Translations under genes and position numbers: made by a program | Notes under the pieces: generated by a model | Told to the model about the DNA's origin: nothing | Databases searched by the model: none | The model's input: the letters and a program-made list of their open reading frames with translations, nothing else | NCBI RefSeq assembly: GCF_000499845.2 | Contig: NC_023750.2 | Coordinates: forward strand, 7,128,874 to 7,192,873 | DNA from: Phaseolus vulgaris | Taxonomy: Eukaryota; Streptophyta; Magnoliopsida; Fabales; Fabaceae | DNA: 64,000 nucleotides | Direction: 5' to 3' | Part shown: positions 9,898-21,311 of the stretch, piece by piece | Layout of the letters: each line of letters starts with the position of its first letter | Position numbering within the stretch: position 1 is the first letter of the stretch

Positions 9898-10646
9898 TGT
9901 TCTAGCCGGTTGACTCGCTCGCCGGTTGACTCGAACGACAATCTCTGGCCCGCCTGTCTCCGCCTGAGAATCGCACTTCCTTGGTTGAAGAATCTCTCAC
10001 CTGCAAAGACAAAGGGTGCCTTGACGATCGTTTGCACTCTGACGCTCAAGTCAGTATTAGAGCAAAGAAACAAATAGTGTATGAAGTAGTTTCAGTCTTA
10101 GAAACTGTGTACCTTGCTAGGGTTCTTAGCACCCTTTATATAGGTTGAAACTAGGGTTTACCTTTGTTTTGTTACCCATGTCTAGGGTTCCTTGGAGAAC
10201 GTCCCTGCGCCACTATTACACAATCTTAACATAATTTGACACATAGGACTTCCCTTAACTGGAGTGCAACGACTAACGAAATGGCCGCCTGGGTACCAAC
10301 TTGTGCACCAAATCTCTAGGGCCATCTGTTCTGTGGGTGCCCTAAGTATTCACGTGCCATGCATGCAACTTCCCTTGAAAACCCTAACCCTAACGGGCCT
10401 TAGCGCCTCCAAGGACTATTTACTCGTGTCACGCTTGAATGTGCTATACACACCACCTGCATGGATCCCTCGTGTCTTAGGGCTTCCTCCCATCACTGAT
10501 GTTTAACTGGTAACTAATGTAATTCGGGGGCCCACCTTACGTGGCCTAATATAGTTGTTCAGACTATCGACGTTCGATCTCTCCCTCAATTGGCGAGGTC
10601 CGATGTCGATCCCTGACGTCGATGTCCGAGGACTGGTCGGTACACA
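9898..10646 (-). repeat. 3' LTR of a Tat-type Ty3/gypsy element
   Basis: On the minus strand a polypurine tract (GACTGGGGGGCT) is followed directly by TGTGTACCGACCAG, which I take as the LTR start at 10646. Near its end the LTR has TGACTTGAGCGTCAGAGTGC and then TTTGCAGGTGAGAG, the signature found in plant Tat/Ogre-group LTRs. It ends in ACAACA next to the MITE fragment. It is much more GC-rich than its surroundings. Frames inside it (for example 9831-10073 and 10264-10506) are not genes. Confidence 0.7.
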
Positions 10647-10923
10647 AGCCCCCCAGTCTCGAACTGTAACTTGTTTCAGCGGAGAGACTAAGTGATCGCC
10701 CTAGGTGACCTGTGGCACTGGGTGACAGGATGTGAACAGTACACCGAAGTGACGTCTCACCTTACATTTTAAATCAGCATACACATGGTAAGATCAACAA
10801 CTATCACTTATTGGCGCTTGCGCTTCTTCGTATACTGTTTAAACCTGTAAACCCTTATGCTCTTTTCACTGTTTCATTACTTTCACTGTTTCATTACTTT
10901 TCACTGTGTACAATGCAAACAAC

Positions 10924-11248
10924 TTAACTGAAATAAAATTTAAAGTTGGTCGCGTTCCGTGTACGAGGGATTGCTCCACCTTCTAATGTCTCGTGCCTGT
11001 ATGCTCCATTCCCAAGGGCCTCTATCACTTTGAAAGGACCAGTCCACTTGGGGGACAACTTGTTCTCCATCTGGTATGGGTGGGCCTTCCGCATCACCAG
11101 GTTGGCGACCTGGAACTGCCGAGGTCTTAGCTTGGAGTTGTACTTGTACTCCACCCTTCTCTTCAAGGCTTCAGCCTTGATTCTTGCTTTCTCCCTCACT
11201 TCATCCAGTAGATCCAGGTTCACCTTTCTTTCTTCATTGGACTCTTTC
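10924..11248 (-). pseudogene. Integrase C-terminal fragment of the Tat-type Ty3/gypsy element
   Basis: The minus-strand frame holds about 100 residues of the Ty3/gypsy integrase C-terminal region: NLDLLDEVREKARIKAEAL, RPRQFQVANLVMRKA, SPKWTGPFKVIEALGNGAY and the terminal NFKFYFS before the stop. It is followed on the same strand by an untranslated stretch, a polypurine tract and the LTR, the normal order for the 3' end of such an element. The upstream pol region is missing: at 11248 the sequence switches to DNA matching copy B at 29398. Met codons upstream of the break are accidental. Confidence 0.8.
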
Positions 11249-12603
11249 ATATTAGTTCTATAATTGACATACAAAAATCTTATTAAAGAAGTCATACAAG
11301 TAATAAACTTTATACTAGATTGATTTGGCTTAGTATAGTTCATGTGATTGAATTTAAATTTTCATATACATTAAACATAATTTATTTTTGTTAGTTGGCT
11401 CATTAATTTGTTGGATTCAAGCTAAAGTGTGTTTTTTATGGGCTACCAGTTTATTAAGCATCTTAAAGAATAAATTATTTTGCATTAGGTTTTAAGGATA
11501 TCAAAAAATAAAAATTGTGCCTTTCGCAAGAAAATAAGGGAGAATTAACTAGTGTATTCTATGAAAAGAAGTATATACCAATTAATTTATGTATTTGGTT
11601 TTTTCTTTTATCTAACTATATACCTATTGAAGTTTTATTGTCATCTTATTTACCCTATTAATAAAAAAAGTTTTTTTTATTGATATTTGGAATAAAAGTT
11701 TCGAAAAAACTATGATATACCCAATAATTATTATTTGTGAATAGGTTTTCACCTTAAAATATTTGGTAAAATGTTACTTTTTTTTATTCATCTCATTATT
11801 TTATCTATTATTATTTATTACTTGATATTTTGAGAAATATTAGAAAAAATAGACCTAAATTTTACTTCCACTTACTTTTTATTTATCTTCACAACAATTT
11901 TAGTTTAATTTAATCATGGTTTCATTTTATCTTAACTAACAAATAACTTATATAAACCAAGTTTCACCTTCATTTTAGAAGTTCAATACTAATATGAATT
12001 ATTTGACCCAATCCACTACCGTTCACAACGTTAGTATTAAAAAACCCCTTTATTGCTGACCAAAAAAATATATTGAAGAACCTTAAATATTACATAACTA
12101 TAGGTCTAAGCATTAAATTTTGAAGACTCGTATTTTCTGCACTACATAGTTTTCTGCACTATATTAGTGACATGAAATAACAAAAATGTCTTCAGTTGTT
12201 TTTTAAATATATTTAGGAATATGGTTCTTTTTCTTTTGAATGTTATTTTTACCGTTTTGCATGTTTTATGGGAGTGGTGAATGTGGTTGGTGCTTGTTAG
12301 GTCTATTAGGAATTTGGATCTTCTTTCTTTGTGTATTTTTTTTATGGTTTTGAGTATTTTATAAGAGACGTGAATCTGGTTGGTGTTTGTTATGTCTATT
12401 TGCAGTTGTTGTCTAATGTTTCCTTGATGTTTGGTGGTAGTTTTGGTCAAGAAAGAAAGAAATGTTAGTTTATAATTTGTTTTAAATTCTAAAATTTGAT
12501 TTTTCTAACGGGGTTTGAGAAAAAAAATCATTCTAAATAAGAAATTTAGGAATATGAATAATACTTCGAGATAAGAGATTTTGGAATGCACCACCGCGAC
12601 CTT
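11249..12603. other. Intergenic DNA at the junction of the two duplication copies, with a short tandem repeat
   Basis: Bases 11249-11500 match 29399-29653 of copy B; homology then stops. From about 12208 to 12397 two imperfect units of roughly 95 bases repeat in tandem (each with a GAATSTGGTTGGTG-like core). They create a repetitive minus-strand frame at 12142-12450 that I do not regard as a gene. Copy B begins near 12604 after a GC-richer CCACCGCGACC stretch. Confidence 0.6.
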
Positions 12604-13534
12604 CGCACCTCGTCAAAGTTAAAATTTGCATCCACCATCACTAGAAATTACAAACAACCAACACATGCACATTTGCACTTCGTCCTTTTAAATAAAACAT
12701 GTAAAGACAATTGTGACATTTAAAATATAATATAGTGTAGGTCAAATAATATCGTGTAAAAAGTAAAATTCAAATTTTAATTATGAATTAAATCTGAACA
12801 TTTATGATAGAGTTTCACAAAGAAACTCATAACAAAAATTTCAATATCTTCCAGTTTTTTTTTTTTTTTTTTGTTTTCACTTCATATCCTTTCATAGTCC
12901 TATGAGAAGTGACTCACATTTTTTCAGTGACCCTTCTAAAAAAATTGAATTTGAAAACAAATTTTAAATTAAAAACTATTTAAACAACAAACTGAAAAGT
13001 AATTTCAATTATTAAAAATTTAAAAATAAAACTAACACCCAACAAGACCTAAAATAATGGAAACTAATTAACCATAACAACTGCATAGTTAACCCATATA
13101 AAATTGAAGTACTTTCACAATTGAGATATGTTTTTTCTAATATATATATAAATAATATCTAATATTTTTTTTATCGACAATAACGAATGAATAAATAAGA
13201 GATATTTTAGGGATACTTCAACCCTTATACAAAAGACCTATCTAAGGCTCTTAACTTCTAACTTCCTTACAACAACTGAAAAACCTAAAAACATACACAT
13301 TTTACTCATGCTAACTATCTCCTATAAAAAATTAACTAGCATCATGCAAATCAATGGCTCGAGGCACCAATTTGAGTAAGAAAAATTACTCCGCGCACTT
13401 TAGACACAACCTTTGATCAAGCCTTCATCTGTGCCAAAGTGAAGATTTCCATGTGATCTATCCTGCCACCTCTGAAAATTCGCTTGTTCCTATCTAACCT
13501 CACTTTCCTACTACGACTATCCGCACACAACCCG

Positions 13535-13654
13535 TGTTAAGAAGTGGACTTTAAGCCTAACTCAATCCCATAAAACCAGCTCATAAGGTCAGGTTTGCAC
13601 CAACTTATATACAATGAAATGTCCTCATCTCTAGTCAATGTGGGATCTCCAACA
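13535..13654 (-). repeat. LTR of the chimeric element (3' LTR in its own orientation)
   Basis: 120 bases, beginning TGTTAAGAAGTGGAC and ending GGGATCTCCAACA on the plus strand. Read on the minus strand it starts TGTTGGAGATCCCACATTG, a short LTR type I know as common in legumes. Confidence 0.85.
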
Positions 13655-13700
13655 CACACCCCCACACCAAGGGTACCAACTCGTGCGTGGAGATATATGG

Positions 13701-16195
13701 GAGTTTTGTTTGATTATCATGAGTTATGGGATGTCGTTGAGAGTGGAGTGTCTGCATTAGCTGATAATGCAACAGAGGCGCAACGAGTAACGCATCGTGA
13801 TAAGAAGAAGAAGGACAAGAAGGCTTTGTATCTCATCCATCAAGGGATGACGAGACGTTTGAGCAGATAGAAGGAGCAACAACTGCCAGTGAGGCTTGGA
13901 CAATTTTGTTAACCAATTATAAAGGTGATGGCAAGATCAAAAGGGTGCATCTTCAAACCCTAAGACACCAATATGAACTACTGCAGATGGAAACCACAAA
14001 GACTATTGATGTTTATATAAATAAAGTTCTTGCCTTGACAAATCAGATAAAGACCAATGGTTAAACACATTCAGAGCAAACAAAGGTGGAGAAGATTTTG
14101 AGATCTTTAGCTCCCATATTTGAACATGTTGTTGCCGCAATTGAAGAGGTCAATGACATTTCAACAATGACAGTAAGGTTATTGTCCGGTTCCCTACGAG
14201 TGCATGAGCAGCGAATGAATGACAATAAGATTGAAAAACCAATTGAACAGGCTTTACAAGCACAAGCCTCAATTGGTAGCTTCTATCATAAACATATTAC
14301 TTCACAAGGCAGAGGACGGGGACGTGGTGGTAGCTATTCCAGCAAAGGTCGTGGTGGCCAGAATCATGGAAGCGCTGAGCAAAACAACATTGGTTCCAAG
14401 CACAATCCAAGTTTAAATAACTCTTTGCGCGGAGAACATGGTCGCGGAGGAGGAGGAGGCATTTATAATAAATCAAATGTGGAGTGTTATAAATGTCATA
14501 AACACGACCATTATGCAAATGAGTGCAGATCAAAAGGTGATAATCATGCTGCCAATTGTGCTCAAGAAGATAGTAATCACGAACAAGATGAAGAGGATCA
14601 TGCAGTACTAATGGCAGCCACATCAAATGAAACTCCAAACAATCAGACTTGGTATTTGGATACAGGTTGCACGAATCATATGTGTGGTAAAAAAGAGTTG
14701 TTTGCATATTTGGATGACTCATTTCGCACAAAAGTGAAATTCGGTTATGGTAAGTTCATTCCGGTAACAAGAACAGGGTGAATTCTTATCACATTGAAGA
14801 ATGGTAATCATAGGTACATCTATGATGTTTTCTATGTAGCTGATATGAAAAGTAATCTTTGAGTATGGGACAACTGGCCGAAAAGGATTATGTGATGCAC
14901 ATAGTTGAAAATAAATTCTCAATTTTTGATAAAAAAATTAATTTGATTCTTAAAACCTTTTTATCAAAAAACTGCATGTTTCCAGTAGATATTCATACGG
15001 GTGATTTCAAGTGATTGAATGCAATGGTGAATAATGAATCGTGGTTATGGCATTTACGCTTTGAGCACTTAAATTTTCAGAGTTTGGAAAATCTCTCTAA
15101 ATGAAATTAAGTGAATGGTTTACCCCGTATTTATCACCCTGGTCAATTGTGTGAGGCTTGCATTTTTTGAAAGAATCACAGGATACCATTTGTTAAGGAG
15201 CCTTGGCGTGCAAAATTTCCTTTGGAGCTTGTTCATACAAATGTTTGTGGCCCAATGAACATATCATCAATTAGAGGTAATAAGTATTTTTTAACCTTTA
15301 TTAATGATTTCTCAAGGAAAACCTGGATTTATCTATTGAAAAGCAAGGATGAGGTATTCCACTGCTTTAAAATATTTAAAGCATTTGTTGAAAGAGAGAG
15401 TGGTAGACTAATTAAAATGGTGCGTAGTGATGGAGGGGGTGAGTACAAGTCTAATGAGTTCAAGAGGCACTATGAAGAACTTGGGTTGCAACATAACATA
15501 ACTTGTCCCTACACACCTCAACACAACGGAGTTGCCGAGAGAAAGAATAGAACAATCATGGATATGGCGAAGAGCATGCTTAAAGCGAAAGGTATGCCAA
15601 ATTATTTTTGGACTGAGGATGTAACATGTGCGGTATATTTGATAAACAGATCACCCACTCGGAGTGTTCCTAACACAACTCCGATTGAGGCAAGGAGCGG
15701 ATTCAAACCCAATGTCCAACACTTGAAGGTATTTGGGTAAATTACTTATGCTCATGTCCCCAAGGTAGCAAGATCGAAGTTGGATGATAAGGCAGTGAAA
15801 ACCATTTTCATTGGATATAAGCATGGGGGATACAAACTTTTCAATCCAATGACAAAGAAGGTGATTGTCAGTCTTGATGTTACATTTGCCGAAGATGAGG
15901 AATGGCAATGGAATGCAGCAACTGAAATGGATTCAAAAAAACGATATATTTACGTTTTGAACGATGATGTGGAAGATGGAGTCGCTCTTGAAGCACCTGC
16001 AGTTCAACCTAAAGCACCTGTAGTTCAACCTGATGTTGCAGCTCCAATTGCAACTATGATGGAGCGATCAAGAAGGCATCAACGACAACCTGTACACCTT
16101 GCGAAGTAAATCTTGATGATGAAGTTGATGACAATGGAGATTTAGTTCACGTTGCTTTTCTTAAAGAATCAGAACCTGTGAGACTTGCAGATGTC
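13701..16195 (+). pseudogene. Captured Ty1/copia gag-protease-integrase fragment
   Basis: Order on the plus strand: gag (UBN2-like; FDYHELWDVVESG near 13710, then LIHQGMT and a second part QYELLQMETTKTIDVYI near 13970), Gly/Arg-rich linker, zinc knuckle CYKCHKHDHYANEC near 14487, protease WYLDTGCTNHMCG near 14652, pre-integrase LWHLRFEHLNF near 15045, and integrase core at 15222-15740. In the integrase, SDGGGEY and NGVAERKN are intact, but the first catalytic Asp of the usual HTDVCGP is Asn (HTNVCGP). Several stops and frameshifts break the frame. The 5' end of gag is missing, and the fragment ends before any reverse transcriptase or RNase H. Confidence 0.85.
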
Positions 16196-16326
16196 ATCCA
16201 ACACAACCCCTTCACACCAAGCCTACCAACTCGTGTGTGGAGATATATGTTATGGGTGGTCCGTAATAGCCCGATAGCGGGTGGCCTGATAAACCCAACA
16301 AATTCTCGCTAAGATGTGCTCGAAAA

Positions 16327-16340
16327 TGGCTCTGATAGCA
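16327..16340 (-). promoter_or_regulatory. Primer binding site of the chimeric element
   Basis: The minus strand reads TGCTATCAGAGCCA directly after the LTR end, one base different from the plant tRNA-iMet complement TGGTATCAGAGC. It fixes the element's orientation as minus. Confidence 0.75.
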
Positions 16341-16460
16341 TGTTAAGAAGTGGACTTTAAGCCTAACTCAACCCTATAAAACAGGGTCATAAGGTAAGGT
16401 TTGCACCCACTTATATACAATGAAATTTCCTCATCTCTAGTCGATGTGAGATCTCCAACA
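16341..16460 (-). repeat. LTR of the chimeric element (5' LTR in its own orientation)
   Basis: 120 bases, the same length as its partner at 13535. It is directly followed on the minus strand by the primer binding site. Roughly 92 percent identity to the partner by eye points to an insertion that is not recent. Confidence 0.85.
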
Positions 16461-17532
16461 ACCCCAAATCTTATTAACACTTTTCTTGACCCCACTCATC
16501 TTGAAGCTTTCGAAGTGTTTTTTTGGCTCCCTATGCTCCGTTGATGCCACCCCCATCAACTCAAAGCACTTAGACAACACGAGCCAAGCGAATCTACGTG
16601 TACAAAAAAGGTAAGACGTGGTTTCCTCTTCCTCCCCACACAAACAACACATGTTGGTAGTCATACAAATCCCCCTTCTAACCAAGTTTGCTTTAGTTGC
16701 TATTTTTTCTTCCATATCCCTCCATATTGTGAGATGCGAAGATGGTTGTTCCTTCAACCTCCAAAACGCGCATATAGCTCTCTCTCATTCCCGTGAACTT
16801 GTTTTATAAGCATTTTATACACGGATTTGACCGTGAACACAACTAACTCTTTGTCTTTTCAGACCCAAGAATCCTTCTTATCCATCATCCCTCTCTATAC
16901 CCCTAGAATATGCATCAAGTGTTATTCCTGAATTCATCCCATTTAAACTGATTCCTCCTTCATTCGATCTTCTAAGACCACCCTGAATTTTCTGACCTCT
17001 CCCCAATGTGCCAAATGGATGAATCCTTACTTCAACAAATAGAGAAAAGCCTTAGAAAGACTTCCTTGAGATTCATGTTGCCCACCCATCTATCTTCCCA
17101 CAACCATATATCCCTCCCATTCCCAACCTCCCATGAAAAATTGTCCCCGAACTTATCTTTCCACTCATCAAAAGAAAAAACCTTCTTCAAATCCCTTCAC
17201 CAAAGAGAATTAGAGCTACTTCGTCTTTGACTCTGAAGTTCCCTCGAACCTCCATATTTTGACTCAAGAACTTCTTTCCACAAACCCGTTTTTTCATAGC
17301 ATAGACGTCATATCCACTTTTCCAACAATGCAATATTAAAAGGCCTTATATCGATCATTCCTAGCCCTACTGCCTCTTTTGGCTCACAAACCTTCTTCCA
17401 TGACACCCACGCTATTTTTCTGCCTTCCGAGCCTCCATCCCCCATAGAAAATTCCTCTGCAGCCTCACTATTTCCTTCATCTCCATAACCGACATTTTAT
17501 ACAAAGACAAGTAAAACAGAGGGAGAGTGGAC

Positions 17533-18200
17533 AACACCGATTTAATCTAGTAACTGATTTAGATAATAAGTTAATCTAATTATATCTAATAATATCTAAC
17601 ATATGACATCAAGTTTATACAAGCTTCCATCATTCTCATACATTACATATCAATCACTTATACATTATTTAAGATTTCTCAAATTAATTATACATGTATC
17701 TCAATTTCATACACCTTCCATCATTCACACCAACCCATATCATTTAGAAATTGCACTATTCAATTAATCATACATCCTTTAAGATTTCTCAAATCAATTA
17801 CACTTATATCTCAATCTCAATTTCATACACATTCTATCATTCATACAAATCTATATTATTTCGAAATTTCATAATTCAATTGAATATATCAACTAATATT
17901 CATTTTATATTTATGAAAAATAAGTCATATATAATATAATTCATTGTAGATAAAAGAAGAAAAGAATGAAAAAGAAAGAAATTTAATTAAGATCATTCCA
18001 AGAACAATTCAACCATATAATTTCTAAACAATTTAAAAAGATCAATCCAGACTAAAATTCGTTCAAGCATTATTCTTTAATTATCTCAATACAATCTCAA
18101 CTATTCAAACTCATATACTCATCAACCCATAATCAAATTTAGTTTAACTAACTTTATACCCTAACATGCATAATCCAGTTACTAGATTAATGTATTATCT
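17533..18200. mobile_element. AT-rich inverted-repeat element, copy B
   Basis: This is the counterpart of 2013-2675, with the same TAATCTAGTAACTG / ATTTAGATAATA blocks at both ends in inverted arrangement and the same internal direct repeats. It is non-coding. Confidence 0.4.
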
Positions 18201-18214
18201 AAATCAGTTATCTT

Positions 18215-18650
18215 AAGTTTCTATAAAAAAAACAAAGATAACTTCCCTCATCTGAACTGTTCGCCTTTTAAGCAACCTACTAATGTATCATTTAAGTGTG
18301 GATAAGCTTCAAAATATAGGGACTTAGTGCAAGTTATCCAAACATATTTAAAATTTAGTATATGATAGAATAAGTTGAGATGATCACTTTTCTCAATTAA
18401 CCCCTCAAAGATTGATGATCAAATCCTAAGAAAAAGCAGAGAATAAATCTTTAGAGTAAATATCAACTTACTGTTTAAAAATTATGATTAGGTAGAGTTC
18501 CTTGACTTCTCAGCTAAAACACGTTGTAATCAAATTTTAAAATAGATGAGGTATAAAAAAGAAATCTGATCGAGGAGAGAGATAAGAGAAGTTAAGAGAG
18601 AGAGAGAGAGAGGGAGGGAGAGAGAGAGAATATAAGGAGAGGGGGTGGTG
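18215..18650 (-). repeat. Antisense gypsy LTR remnant, copy B
   Basis: This is the counterpart of 2680-3110 and aligns in reverse with the 5' half of the 39223 LTR. Its (GA)n stretch at about 18595-18630 is longer and interrupted by GGGAGGG, unlike copy A. Confidence 0.7.
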
Positions 18651-18685
18651 TTGTGTTCTTGGGAGTTACACCATCTATATCATTT

Positions 18686-18991
18686 TCACAGTGTTTCTTT
18701 CAAGGGACAAATTGTTAATGAAAAAAGAAATGTAGGATTACTCGTGTTTAAATTCACTGATTTGCGAAGAAATGAGAGTGCATATTTGTGGGATGTGTTA
18801 CTATTGAGCTCTTCTCTCACATGCAGAGAAATGTCATCAAAGCCACGTAAGAAATTGGCTAATACCATCGTGCCTTTGCTTTTCCTGTGCCAAAGATCTT
18901 GTTGAAGGAGGGTGCTCGTGGGTGCTGTGATGGTTGGGTTTTTGGTGGTTTTAGGTAAGGTTTGATGCATGAAGTAGTTGTATAATTTCAA
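18686..18991 (-). CDS. Unrecognised 101-aa ORF, counterpart of 3206-3439
   Basis: It begins MKLYNYFMHQTLPKTTKNPT and keeps FDDISLHVREELNSNTSHK in frame with the copy A ORF. It then runs on for 24 more residues because the copy A stop codon after SFLRK is a sense codon here. The frame and most residues agree with copy A although surrounding DNA differs by several percent. The family is not recognised. It is possibly a retroelement remnant upstream of the antisense LTR. Confidence 0.25.
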   Translation of the reverse strand: MKLYNYFMHQTLPKTTKNPTITAPTSTLLQQDLWHRKSKGTMVLANFLRGFDDISLHVREELNSNTSHKYALSFLRKSVNLNTSNPTFLFSLTICPLKETL

Positions 18992-21078
18992 TGCATTTCG
19001 TTACCCAAGAGAGACCTCCATAATCTATTTGAGGTTTCTTCATTAATCCAACTTCAAGTATGTTTTTTAACTTTGATGCATGTGTTCCAGTGTATTGTTA
19101 AGCTTTGATGGTTATGTGTGTGGAAACAATATTGGGGTTGTCATTGTTGATGAGTAAATTATAAATCCTTGAGGTTAATCATAATGTTTTGAATTTTTTT
19201 TTTTTATAAATTACAGTGAAACGCATGTTCAAAATTAGCCTTATTTTCTTCTTTAGTGATTAATAATTAATTTTTGTTATACAAATAGACTTAATAGATT
19301 AATTGTTTATTTAAATTTAAATTTGAAAACTTTTTTTTAGTGGTATGCATGTTAAAAATACGTGGGAATTTATGTTATTGTATGTGTCATAAACATCTTT
19401 AGAATAATTTTTAATTTTTTTCTGAAATTACCTCAACATATTACCCAAAATGTTTTAATTACCAAAAATAACTATTTAATAGAAAATAATTAAATTTCAT
19501 ATTTTTATTTAAATAAACATTAATTATTTAGAATTTATATTTATTTAAGATTTTAATATTTTATGAATTTTATATATTTCATATTTTTATTTAAATAAAA
19601 TATTAAATATTTAGGATTTAATATTTTACGAATTTTATATTATTCAAATTTTTATTCAAATAAGACATTGAATATTTAGGATTCGCATTTATTTAAGATT
19701 TTGAATTTCTTTTTTTTTTGTATATTTCAGATTTTTATTTAAATAAAAATTTAAATAATTTTTTTAACAATTATAAGTATGTTTGGACAACTTCAAATAG
19801 TACTGAAATAATATTTTAATTAAAAATAATTATAATTTACAAATAAAGCAATCAAATTATTTTTTTCAATAATTTTAAATAGAAAATTAAATTTGTAATG
19901 TTATAAATAACTCGTATTTTTCTGAAAATAATTATTCAATGGTATTAATAATAATTTACATTATTTTAGGATTTGTATTTATTTAAAGTTTTAAATATCT
20001 TAATAATTTTATATTATTCAAATTTTTATTTAAATAGAACATTGAATATTTAGATTTGTATTTATTTAAGAATTTGAATATTGGAGAAATTTTATATATT
20101 TTAGATTTTTATTTAAATAAGACTTTAAACAATTTTCTTGACAATCATAAACATGTTGGAATAATACTTTAATTAAAAATAGTTATAATCTACAAATAAA
20201 TCAATCAAATTAACATTTCAAACAATTAATAGTAAATTTGCAATGTTATAAATTATTCGAATTTTTTTCAAAAGTAGTTATTCAAAATGGTACCAAAAAT
20301 AATTTACAATTTTGTAATTAATTTAAATTTAAACAAAAATTAAAACTCATATTTCATTATTTAAATTTTTGTTGAGACAAGTGTAAATTTATAAATTTAC
20401 ATTTTAAATCTTTTATAAAAATTAAAAAATTCTCATAATTATCGAATCACTCAAAAATTTAAAAAAAAATATTCACAAATACATTCCAATACGTACTTCA
20501 ATTTAAACAACAATTTTTTGTCCTCATTTTTCTCTTAAATCCTTACAAATATTTTCTCAATCCAAACACACCCTTTCTATAATGATTATAAACAAATATG
20601 CATTTCTAAACTTGTAAGTTTAATATTCCATATTGACATGAGAATAAGGTGAAGAATCATAAATATATACAAAATTAAATAATTTGATGAAGAACATAGT
20701 CATATTTCTAATAATTTGAGAACAAGAAAAAGTATTTTTTTTATTGAATCCTTGAACTTGTCTATCATTTTACGAACAACTTCATTGGATTTTAAGAATT
20801 AATATTATTTTTTTGGGACCATAAATATTTTCCATAAAAGCAATAATAACGTATAACAATTATATAGGTGATAAAATATTTTTTTACAAAATATGTATAG
20901 CTACATACCACAATTACATATATTCAGATCAATAACTACTCATTTAATATAATATTTTAAGACTTAAAAATCATATTATAATTCGATTATAGCAATTATA
21001 GATTACATTATTAATCTAAAATTATTTACTCGTGATAATTATTTAATGTCTTCTTAATCGTCTAAATTCAATAAAACT
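18992..21078. repeat. AT-rich tract with an extra 345-base tandem unit (copy B)
   Basis: There is no gene. The TTTTTATTTAAATA-type array seen in copy A at 4180-4680 recurs here. A block of about 345 bases (roughly 19600-19945) is repeated imperfectly at about 19960-20290; copy A has one copy only. A further insertion of about 85 bases lies near 19260-19340 relative to A. Confidence 0.6.
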
Positions 21079-21086
21079 TATAAATA
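21079..21086 (+). promoter_or_regulatory. TATA box of the small Lys-rich gene, copy B
   Basis: TATAAATA occupies the same position relative to the donor site (21311/21312) as in copy A. The leader that follows has more differences from A than the coding part does. Confidence 0.5.
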
Positions 21087-21311
21087 GACGATAACTCTCA
21101 GAAAATACTCATTCAACACTTTATAATCTCTTATACTCTCCTGTACTCACAAACATCACAAACATCTTATATCCTTATTGAATTGAGTGTTTGAGAGTCA
21201 AGTTTTTGCAGGTGAATCTTTCTTATTTTCTTGTGATCAATCAACATCATAAAGTTCGATTTAAAGAGAAGTTTTCTTTCTTCTACCTCGTGATTTTCCT
21301 ACTCATTCTCG

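Larger units (their letters stand above)
1..11500. repeat. Large direct duplication, copy A
   Basis: Base 2 onward aligns with base 12604 onward, and the same order of elements follows in both: LINE, inverted-repeat element, antisense LTR remnant, small gene, MITE, LINE fragment. Colinearity runs to about 9839, is broken by a MITE/Tat-element block at 9840-11248, and resumes at 11249-11500, which matches 29399-29653. The copies differ by a few percent by eye plus several indels. Homology is present from the very first bases, so the left end probably lies outside the window. Copy A is shorter than copy B mainly because B carries a 2.9 kb chimeric retroelement and keeps sequence deleted from A. 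Confidence 0.9.
13535..16460 (-). mobile_element. Chimeric short-LTR retroelement carrying an antisense copia fragment
   Basis: Two 120-base direct repeats (13535-13654 and 16341-16460; TG...CA ends, about ten mismatches) are flanked by ACCCG and ACCCC, a slightly mutated 5-base target duplication. The undivided target CAACCCCAAATC is present in copy A. The primer binding site is on the minus strand at 16340-16327 (TGCTATCAGAGCCA, cf. TGGTATCAGAGCCA for tRNA-iMet). A polypurine-like GGTGTGGGGGTGTG lies next to the left LTR on the same strand. The element is therefore oriented minus, whereas the enclosed gag-integrase sequence is plus. About 46 bases of its own internal end occur twice, at 13655-13700 and 16210-16255, one on each side of the copia fragment. 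Confidence 0.8.
13163..17527 (-). pseudogene. 5'-truncated LINE, copy B, split by a chimeric LTR element
   Basis: This is the same LINE fragment as in copy A. Its 3' tail lies at 13163-13534 and its zf-RVT domain and upstream part at about 16466-17527 (CCLCGEEEETTSYLFC near 16650). The chimeric element interrupts it after a 5-base target. Differences from copy A include extra frameshifts and substitutions such as Trp to Leu in the zinc finger region. It is non-functional. Confidence 0.85.

Noticed and set aside
10264..10506. ORFs within 9831-10506
   Set aside because: They lie inside a Tat-type LTR and have no protein similarity that I recognise.
10946..11263. Plus-strand ORF over the integrase fragment
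   Set aside because: It is the antisense shadow of a clear integrase C-terminal domain.
12142..12450. Minus-strand 102-codon ORF with internal repeat
   Set aside because: The protein repeat is explained by a non-coding tandem duplication of about 95 bases; composition is low-complexity.
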